Made by a program: the position numbers and the translations under genes. The notes under the pieces are model-generated. The model was not told where the DNA came from. It saw only the letters and a list, made by a program, of their open reading frames with translations, and ran no database searches. From positions 34,440,835 through 34,504,834 of the forward strand of contig NW_020954610.1 of the NCBI RefSeq assembly GCF_900497805.2: DNA of 64,000 nucleotides. Reading direction: 5' to 3'. Below are positions 56,106 through 64,000 of the stretch, piece after piece. This DNA comes from Vombatus ursinus. Taxonomy: Eukaryota; Chordata; Mammalia; Diprotodontia; Vombatidae. Positions within the stretch are counted from its first letter, which is position 1; every line of letters starts with the position of its first letter.

Positions 56106-59007
56106 GGGGCAGAGCCAAGATGGCAGAGGGAAAGCAGTGACTTGCTTGAGCTTTCCCACCAAACTCCTCCAAATACCTATAAAAATGGCTCTAAACAAAT
56201 TCTAAAGCAGCAGAACCCACAAAAAGACAGAATGAAACAAATTTCCAGCCCAAGATAACTTGGATGGTTGATCAGAAAGGTATATCACGCTTGCCAGGGA
56301 GAGGAGCACAGTTTGGCATGGGCACACAGGCCACAGCGAATCTGGAGCAGGCCTCAGAGGACTGAATCATGGGCAGCTGTGGAGGTTTCTAGACTTCTCA
56401 ACCCATGAACACCAAAGACAACTTGGAAGGTCAGTGGGAAAAGTCTGTGACTGCAGTGAGAGAGAAGTTAGGCCTCAGCCAAAAGTCTCGAGCGCAGCCT
56501 GGGGCCACAGCTATTTCCTGAGCTGCAGGACCACAGACTGAGGGGGAATTGAGTGGCTGATCAGAGGGGGATTGCAAGGATCTCTTTGCCAGTGCTGAGG
56601 CAGGAATCTCTTGCTTTACCTGTGGTTGGATCTGGGTCACAGTTCTGAGTGGCGGTCCTGGGGCGAAGAGGAATACTGGCGTGGTGGAGGTTGTTGTGGC
56701 TGTGGAGAGGAAACACCTCGCCCCTTATCATACTACTACCTTGGAAGAACTGAAAATTTTCAGGTCCCTAGAAGTATCTCTGAAAACAGCTGTACAAACC
56801 CCCGAAGCTTGGGACAGTACATTCTACACATTGGAAGCAGACTCTTACCTTAACAGAGAGTTTAAAACTCAAGTAATTGGCCAGGATCATGAGTAAGCAG
56901 CGCAAAAAGAGTCAGACTATATTATCTTACTTTGGTGACAAAGAAGATCAAAACATACAACCAGAAGAAGACAATAAAGTAAAAGCTCCTACATCCAAAG
57001 CCTCCAAGAAAAATACGAATCAGTCCCAGGCCTTGGAAGAGCTCAAAAGGGATTTTGAGAAGCAAGTAGAGAAGTAGAGGAAAAACTGGGAAGAGAAATG
57101 AGAGTGATGCAAGAAAATCATGAAAAACAAGTCAACAGCTTGCTAAAGGAGACCCAAAGAAATACTGAAGAAAATAACACCTTAAAAAATAACCTAACCC
57201 AAATGGCAAAAGAGGTCCAAAAAGCCAATGAGGAGAAGAATGCCCTAAAAAGCAAAATTGGCCAAATGGAAAAGGAAGCCCAAAAGCTCACTGAAGAAAA
57301 TACTTCCTTAAAAATTAGAATAGAGCAATTAGAAGCTAATGACTTCATGAGAAATCAAGACACTGTGAAACAAATCCAAAAGAATGAAAAATTAGAAAAC
57401 AATTGAAATATCTCATTGGAAAAACAACTGACCTGGAAAATAGATCCAGGAGAGATCATTTAAAAATTATTAGACTATCTGAAAGCCAGGATCAAAAAAA
57501 GAGCCTCGATATCATCTTTCAAGAAATGATCAAGGAAAACTACCCTGATGTTTTAGAACCAGAGGGCAAAACAGAAATTGAAAGAATTCACCTATCACCT
57601 CCTGAAAGAGATCCCCAAAGGAAAACTCCTAGGAATATTGTAGCCAAATTCCAGAGTTCCCAGGTCTAGGAGAAAATGTTACAAGCAGCCAGAAAGAAAC
57701 AATTCAAATATTGTGAAAACACTATCAGGATAACACAAGATTTAGCAGCTTCTACATTAAGGGACCGCAGGGCATGGAATATAATATTCTGGAGAGCAAA
57801 GGAGATAAGATTGCAACCAAGAATCACTTACCCAGCAAAACTGAGTATAATCCTACAGGGGAAAAAATGGTCATTCAGTGAAATAGAGGACTTTCAAGCA
57901 TTCTTGATGAAAAGACCAGAGCTAATAGAAAATTTGATTTTCAAATATAAGACTCAAGTGAAACATGAAGAGGTAAACAGGAAAGAGAAAATCGTAAGAG
58001 ACTTATTAAGGTTGAACTGTTTACATTCCTGCATAGAAAGATGATATCTGTAAGTCAGGACACCTTTGTCAGTATTGGGGTAGTTGGAGGGAAAAAAATT
58101 ATACGTATGTATATGTAGATATAGATAGATAGGTAGATAGAGGGCACAGGGTAAGTTGAAGATGAAGGGATCATATCTGGAGAATAAAATTAAGGAGTGA
58201 GAGAGGATTATACTAGGAGAAGGAGAAAGGGAGAGGTAGAAAGGGGTAAATCATCTCACAAAAAAAAAAAAACAGAAAAGAAAAGGCTCTTACAGTGGAG
58301 GGGAAACAGGGGAAGTTGAGAGGGAATGAGTGAATAGTATTCTCATAGGATTTGACTTAAGGAGGGAAAACATATACACTCAATTGGGTATGGAAATCTG
58401 TCTTACCCTCCAGGAAAATAGGGGGAAGGGGACAAGAGAGTAGGGGGATGATAGAGAGGAGGGCAGATTGGGAAAGGGGGTAATCAGAAGGAAATACTTC
58501 TGAGGAGGGACAGGGTCAAAAGAAAGAATAGAATAAATGGGGGGGGGGACGGGATAGGATTAAGGGAAATAGAGTTAGTTTTTCACAGCATGTCTACTAT
58601 GGAAGTGTTTTGCATAACTGCACATATATAACCTACATTTAGTTGCTTGCCTTATCAATGAGGGTGGGCGGGGAGGGAGGAAGGGAGAAAATTTGGAACC
58701 CAAAGTTTTAAAAACTCATGTTCAAAAAAATTGTTTTCACATGCACCTGGGAAATAAGAAATACAGGAAATGGGGTACAGAAATCTATCCTGCCCTACAG
58801 GAAAATAGAAGGGGAAGGGGATAAGAGAAGGGGGGTAGAGGTAGAAGGGAAGGCAGATTAGGGGAGGAGTATTCAGAGTGCATGCCATCTTGGGGTGGGG
58901 GGAGGGTCTAGATGGGGTGAAAATTTAGAACTCAAAATCTTGTGGAAGTAAATGTTGAAAACAAAAAAAATATATATATACTTTAAAAAACCACAAAAAA
59001 AAAAACC
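56106..59007 (+). mobile_element. L1 LINE with full 5' end but no ORF2 (HAL1-like)
   Basis: Starts with the L1 5' terminus GGGGGCAGAGCCAAGATGGC, followed by the leader (to 56888), ORF1 (56889-58045) and the inter-ORF region (about 58050-58575). At about 58575-58582 the text passes directly from the start of ORF2 (GGGAAATAGAGTTAGT) to the 3' UTR (TTTTCACAGCATGTC), so all of ORF2 is gone. The 3' end is doubled: one tail ends near 58755, then a second stretch of inter-ORF and tail text runs to the A-rich end. AGTTAAGG at 56098-56105 and 59008-59015 is a likely target duplication. About 2.9 kb. Confidence 0.85.
56889..58045 (+). pseudogene. L1 ORF1, best-kept copy in the window
   Basis: Starts MSKQRKKSQTILSYFGDKED. 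A coiled coil with repeated 'QMAKEVQKANEEKN / QMEKEAQKLTEEN' heptads lies at 57098-57406. The RNA-binding block (LENRSRRDHLKIIRLSESQD, then IIFQEMIKENYPDVLEPEGK) is at 57403-57669, and the C-terminal domain (RITYPAKLSII, FQAFLMKRPELIENLIFKYK) at 57676-58044. Three breaks separate these parts: a frame loss near 57070, another near 57404 and a stop near 57668. Otherwise the text is well preserved, so this is one of the youngest L1 copies here. ORF1p would be an RNA chaperone that packages L1 RNA. Confidence 0.85.
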
Positions 59008-59015
59008 AGTTAAGG

Positions 59016-59220
59016 TGAATGAAGGGGCAGTCTGTTGAAGAATACAGTAAGGGATGAGATCAAAGGTACATATAGTAGGGTTGGCTTTGGTAAGGAGAAG
59101 GGCTGTCTCATTATAAGAGACTGAGGGATATATTAAGAGAGTGGGAGTGGTGGTCAGTGAGGGGTTTTTGGTTTAGGAAATCACAAGGATAGTAGTGGAG
59201 TCATCAAGGGAGCTCTCATT
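59016..59220 (-). repeat. L2 LINE, antisense, ORF2 part
   Basis: GGGATGAGATCAAAGGTACA, GGTTGGCTTTGGTAAGGAGA and GGGCTGTCTCATTATAAGAG match the reversed L2 text that is also seen around 520-620. Confidence 0.55.
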
Positions 59221-59610
59221 ATTTCCCATTGCTACTTAGCACAATACAAATCACAGTAAGATAGCTATAACTCAACAGCATTTCAAGAGCTAAACATCCT
59301 ACCGTACTACAACATTTTACTTTATATTTTTTATTGCCAGCGTGTATCAAAATAAGAAGAGGAAAAAAAAGTTTAATTATGATCTTTTTGAGCTCAGGGC
59401 TGAGACTGAAATTTTTCTGAGTAATAATAAATGCTCTCAACCACTGTTACTGAACACTGAATGGCTTTGGAAATTCACTTTTGTTGTAACCTGGAAAATG
59501 TTAATTCAACCTGAAATTACAAGGCAAAATGGCACTTATATGGGAAACGTATTGCAGTAAAGTCAATTCAGTGACAACTCATATTGTTTGAATCACAAGT
59601 AATATCAAGC
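59221..59610. other. Unassigned intron sequence
   Basis: No gene or repeat recognised. Confidence 0.3.
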
Positions 59611-59614
59611 TGTG

Positions 59615-60010
59615 TTATACACATTCTGTGCTGTCAAAAGTTAAAAACACTAAGCAAGACCTCTGTTCCCACAAATTTGTAGCAGCTATATTTTCCAAAC
59701 TCAGGCCACAATTTTAGCAGTGTTTTTCAGAGGGAGTTAGTTGACATGCCTTTTCCAGTAGCATTGCTGTGGTATTAACTTGATTATGATCTTAGAGCTG
59801 AAAAGGGAAACTGGGAGAGGAGAGAGGAATAGTATGGAGTGCAGGAGTTCCACAGCTGGGAGGGCAGGTCTTCTAGGGCATTGTCTCTGGTTCAGAGGGT
59901 GCTATGCTTAGGGACACCTCAATGCAAATGCAAAAGAAATTGCCAAATTCCAAAATCCACTTAATGACGCAACTGAGGGGCTTCCATCCATCTAACTTGC
60001 AACTGGAAAT
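59615..60010. repeat. Unclassified segment, copy 1 (pair with 61525-61690)
   Basis: CTGTGCTGTCAAAAGTTAAA and AAATTTGTAGCAGCTATATT at the left, and GCAACTGAGGGGCTTCCATC at the right, recur in order at 61525-61690, with about 190 bases extra here. Confidence 0.7.
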
Positions 60011-60189
60011 AATTACTTCAATATAATAGCATGTTAATTAAAATTCCATACTCATAGACTGGTATCAAGATTTGGCATCAACTGTCTGTGTTTAAGGGCA
60101 TCACAGATAATGAAACAATGTCAATATTTAATATTTATGCACTGGAAAGTATAGTAACGAAATCTTTGATGTAAAAGTTAATCTAATGA

Positions 60190-60490
60190 TAATGAGAAAT
60201 AAAGAGTAAAACAATAGTGAGTATTTCAGTGAAGCTCTTTCTGACCAAATAAATAAATAAATCTAACAAAAAATAAACAAGATAATTTAAGAACCCGAAC
60301 TGAAATTTAGAAAAAATTAAATCGGATAAATCTCTCATGATGGGAACCAAAAGGAATTGACATTTTTCAGCCATGCATGGCATTTTTGCAAAAACTGACC
60401 ATGTACTGGGACATAAAAACCTGACAGTGTAGAAAGACAGAAATCCTAAATACATACTTTTGTTACCACAATGAAATAAAATTTATATTA
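60190..60490 (+). repeat. L1 ORF2 endonuclease fragment
   Basis: CAGCCATGCATGGCATTTTT and AAACTGACCATGTACTGGGA give 'FFSAMHGIFAKTDHVLGHK', the end of the L1 endonuclease domain, in sense. Confidence 0.7.
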
Positions 60491-60699
60491 AGTAAAGAAC
60501 AAATTCACTTAAATCACTGCAACCAATCAGCCCCAATCCGTATGTAACATTCATACATTCATAAAATTCATACTTTTGCCATTTACCCTTCTCTCCTCAA
60601 CATCTCCCATTCCCAATCCCTGCTTTCACTTCTTGATATAGGAATAGTAATCACAATAATAACTAACACTGCTTCTGGAAGTAGAATGAAAGTAGACTT

Positions 60700-60905
60700 A
60701 TCTTATGGCTACTTTCACCATTCTTGTGCCTCCCTAGATGAAAACTAGCTTCCCCAGTCACTACTCCCACATACTTTTTATTTCCTTCTATTATATAAGG
60801 TCCATGAAGACAGGAATAGTTTACTTTTCTATCTATATCCCCAGTGCCTAGCATAGTGCCTGGCACAAAGGACGCTCTTAAACGCTTTCATTCATTAATT
60901 CATTC
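60700..60905 (+). repeat. L2 LINE 3' end, sense
   Basis: AAGGTCCATGAAGACAGGAA, ATATCCCCAGTGCCTAGCAT and GTGCCTGGCACAAAGGACGC, with ATTCATTAATTCATTCA at the terminus. Confidence 0.85.
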
Positions 60906-61520
60906 ACTACAACTTGAAAGTCTATTTTATTTAAATAACACAAAAAATAAATAAATAAAATCCCCATTTAAGGTCTCTTTCGCAACTTCTCAACTCTTGT
61001 TATAGCACAATTGCAGCTATAGACAATACATAAATGAATAAGCATGACTATGTTCCAGTATAACTTTATGGGCACTAAAATTAGAATTTAATATAATTTT
61101 CATATAAAATATTACTTTTAATTTTTTTCAACCATTTAAAAACGTTCTTAGCACATAGGCCGCAAAAACAGGTAGTTTAGTGGATTTGGCCAATAGGCCA
61201 TATTTTGCCAACCTTTGATCTTAAGAGAAGTAACAGGAGGGATAAGGGAATATACTAGAGAGGAAATGAAAAAGAGGAGGGAAATCACTTTCTTATAACA
61301 TACTAGGTACATCAGATGAAGTGTTTACAAACATGGAAGAAGAAATTAGATCAGTGTATATCACATGAACCACATAGTCACCTGAACTAGACAAATGAGT
61401 TTGAACACACATACATAAAGACACATAAGGCGTATGATATAGAACTATATTATATTTAATAGGGAAGTAGGAGGAGACAGAAAGGAGAAGTGAGAGAGAG
61501 CAGAAACAAGCATCAATAAC
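60906..61520. other. Unassigned intron sequence
   Basis: AT-rich. No gene or repeat recognised. Confidence 0.3.
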
Positions 61521-61524
61521 ATAG

Positions 61525-61690
61525 AAAACTGTGCTGTTAAAAGTCAAAAAAAGTAAGATCTACATTCCCATAAAAATTTGTAGCAGCTATTGTTTCTCAG
61601 CTCAAACTACAGTTCAAAAGAAATTTTCATATTTTAAAATACATTTAGTAGTGCAATTGAGACGCTTCCATCTAATTATCAAATGAGTCT
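61525..61690. repeat. Unclassified segment, copy 2 (pair with 59615-60010)
   Basis: CTGTGCTGTTAAAAGTCAAA, AAATTTGTAGCAGCTATTGT and GCAATTGAGACGCTTCCATC are collinear with copy 1. Confidence 0.7.
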
Positions 61691-61899
61691 TGGTGGATGA
61701 ATGAAAATGTAGCTTTTGCTGGAAAGGGCAGCCTGGGAGTTTGTGTCATCAGGAGGGAGCTATGTCCCTTTGAGAGCCAGAAGATCAAAGGAATGGGTTA
61801 AGGAAAAGTTTGAAGATGAAAGAAGATTTATTGCCTATAGCCCAGGTCTTCTAGAGATCATACTGGAAAGGGTGAGTAGCTTTAGAGTAAGTCATTAGG

Positions 61900-62125
61900 A
61901 AGGAAGGAAGGAAGAGAGAAGAGGAGGAAACGAACACTTATTAAGAGCTTACCTATACATACTAGCAGAAAGAAAGACAGTCTTTGCCCTCAAGAATCTT
62001 ACGTCCTAATTGAGAAAGACTAGAGTTGGAGGGGTTAGATTTAGGAGGACAGGAATAAAATTTTGGTAATAATAGCCAGGGCTTTAGACTTCCTGGGATT
62101 GGAAGAGTATGACCAGTTGGGAGTT
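61900..62125 (-). repeat. L2 LINE 3' end, antisense
   Basis: AACACTTATTAAGAGCTTAC and GCCCTCAAGAATCTTACGTC are the reversed L2 3' UTR. A short GGAA tract precedes it. Confidence 0.6.
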
Positions 62126-62595
62126 TGTTAATCATTTGGGAATGAATTCAGGCAGATTATCACTTATCCCTAGGGGTTGGCCTTAGGGTAGCATCCTTTC
62201 AAATCATTAGGCTGCCCTGAGAAGAGAACCAGGGATAGCAGCCAATGGAATGGCATTTTTTTTTCCTTTTTCTGTTAACAGGCCAGATCAGGCTAGGAGA
62301 CTGTCCCTAGATGGAATGATGTCTCATTCTCTCCTGCAGTCATACATTCGTAGTAGGCATTAATAAATACTTGATTAATTAAATTTGTCCACATTGACAC
62401 TGGAAAGATCAACTGGTTAAATACTTACTATTTGTAAATCATTGTATATTAGAGAGACAGGAAATGAAAAAAATAAGTCACTGTGTAAGGAGCTTAAATT
62501 TTAGTTCTGTGATAAGATATACAAATAAATTCAAAATTCAGAATTAGAAAAGTATGTTGTATTGGTGAAGGAATAGTCAGCCAGATTGTTCAGGA
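62126..62595. other. Unassigned intron sequence
   Basis: No gene. A further weak L2 3' UTR-like piece may lie at about 62440-62530 (GGAGCTTAAATTTTAG). Confidence 0.3.
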
Positions 62596-62599
62596 AGAT

Positions 62600-63330
62600 T
62601 TATAGGTGAATTCTGTTATACTTTTTATTTATCAGTTAATACCTACCCCACACAAGTTATTCTCAAAATTGAGAAAGAAAACATTCTACAAAATTCATTT
62701 TATGATAAAATAATGTTTCTGAGAGCTGAACCATGAAAGGACAATTCGAAGAAAGATAACAGTATACCAATATCACTTTTGAATATTGGTTTTAAAACTA
62801 TAAATAAAAATCCTGATAAGAATACTATAACATATCTAAAAGTTATTCTTTATGATTGAATTGTAATCATACTAGGGATTCAAGAATGGTTCATTATTTG
62901 GAAAACCATAAACCAAATTCATAATATTAAAAACAAAAACATTCAAAACCAGTCTTGTACTTCAGTACTTTTGGTAGTTCTAAATTACCAAAAGGAATAT
63001 TTTATGGAGTTAGGCAGAATAACAACATAATTCATTTAGAGGAATAAAAGATTGACTCTCAAGAGAAAAAGTAGGAAAAAAAAGGGGGGGAATTTACTTC
63101 CAGATCTTAAATCGTATTATAAATCAACAATCCTCAAAAATATTATTAGCTAAAAGTAGAAAAATAGATCATGGAACAGACTAGATCAGGATGAAATAGA
63201 ATTGACGTGTTAGTTTTCAATAAACCGAGGAATGTATATTGCTTGGGGATGAACTCATTATTTGACAAGAGCTGCGAGGAAAACTGGAAATTAAATCCAA
63301 GTTATCATCTTAAACCAGTTGCCACAATGA
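62600..63330 (+). mobile_element. Old L1 ORF2 part, sense
   Basis: GGGATTCAAGAATGGTTCAT matches the RT block after 'GF.PGIQEWF'. 63090-63180 and 63240-63290 match the ORF2 C-terminal part (ACTTCCAGATCTTAAATCGT, GAAAACTGGAAATTAAATCC). RT sequence between these pieces is missing. Pan-mammalian type, decayed. Confidence 0.65.
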
Positions 63331-63359
63331 ATTCAAAATACACATGTGTGTGTATTACA

Positions 63360-63411
<52 letters not shown>
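63360..63411. repeat. (CA)n microsatellite
   Basis: CA dinucleotide run of about 52 bp with one interruption near the left end. Confidence 0.95.
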
Positions 63412-63413
<2 letters not shown>

Positions 63414-63419
63414 AGACAA

Positions 63420-64000
63420 TAAGTGCCACGATGTTCTACATCTGTGAAATGCCCCCTCTTTGCTCCTTCCTCTGCTTTGCCTAACTTCTTCCAAGAAATG
63501 GAAGGAGGTGTCTTACATGTCTTATATGTATTCTTTAGGGTCAAGCTTATTTATTACTTTTTGTAATTTTGCACCTTTATTTCCAGTTATTTTGTGACTA
63601 TTCTTTCCATTTACATTGTTGTTGAAATTATTGTTTATAGGGTTTTCTTAGCTCTGCTTACTTTGCTCTGTCCATTCTTTTCATGCTTCTCTGTTATGAT
63701 AAAAAAATACATAATGAAGAGAATCTGAGGCACAAAGTTCTGAACATCATCTATTAGCAAGGCTAGAAATTGCCAATAATAGAGGTCAGTGTCTCCTCAG
63801 TGACCAGACACTTTTCACAGCCAGAGCAGCCTTTTTTTGTACAATTGAAATGATATGAGATGTTAAAAATAGTTCTGTGATGAAAATGAAACTAAGACAG
63901 TAATTGGCATCAGAAGTAAAAGTAGGTTTATATTTTGCCTGACTCACATGAGGGGATCTCCAGGACCCATCACAATAGGGAAAACCCAGAGCTGGTCAGC
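63420..64000. other. Unassigned intron sequence
   Basis: No gene or repeat recognised up to the window edge. Confidence 0.3.

Larger units (their letters stand above)
54371..64000 (+). other. AUH: AUH intron 3 (start)
   Basis: At least 9.6 kb, running off the right edge. It holds L1, L2 and unclassified repeats, and no further AUH exon. Confidence 0.85.

Overview
This is a gene-poor mammalian nuclear window, almost certainly from a marsupial. It carries tRNA-derived SINEs of the MAR1/WSINE type, L1 copies with the marsupial form of 5' leader, ORF1 and long inter-ORF region, and an RTE-like LINE with its partner SINE, all on a background of old L2, MIR and CR1/L3. The species cannot be fixed from these repeats. 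There is no sign of prokaryotic or CRISPR content.

One host gene is supported: AUH (methylglutaconyl-CoA hydratase / AU-rich RNA-binding enoyl-CoA hydratase) on the + strand. Its CpG-rich promoter is at about 34.98-35.21 kb. Coding exon 1 is 35211-35451, exon 2 is 54120-54187 and exon 3 is 54283-54370. Intron 1 is 18.7 kb, intron 2 only 95 bp, and intron 3 runs off the window. The three exons give 132 residues plus one base of the next codon: the mitochondrial presequence, the conserved start of the mature enzyme, the lysine-rich RNA-binding helix and the first oxyanion-hole segment. The catalytic glutamates lie in later exons.

0-35 kb is intergenic and built of nested mobile elements. An antisense L2 (1-1090) is split by two SINEs. 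An RTE-like LINE (1125-3073) is followed by a nearly complete decayed L1 (about 3.5-9.56 kb). A second L2 (9565-12910) is broken by an internally deleted L1 and a MAR1 SINE. A third L1 (14.9-18.2 kb) carries a solo LTR, and next to it lies an ERV fragment. Antisense L1 pieces fill 22-27.4 kb, one of them split by a clean solo LTR. An ERV1 fossil with a tRNA-His-type primer site lies at 27.4-29.7 kb, and a rearranged L1 with a long hairpin at 30.9-32.4 kb.

35-64 kb is the AUH gene. Its introns hold several antisense L2 copies, an L1 inserted cleanly into one of them, sense L2 and MIR copies, and a full-5'-end L1 that has lost ORF2 (56106-59007, HAL1-like).

No new biological system is evident. 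The points most worth checking are the ORF2-less L1 copies, the LINE/SINE pair with a shared 3' end, two long hairpins, two pairs of unclassified duplicated segments, and a strong G-quadruplex motif just inside AUH intron 1. Repeat boundaries without target-site duplications are good to about 20-50 bases. All were judged by eye.
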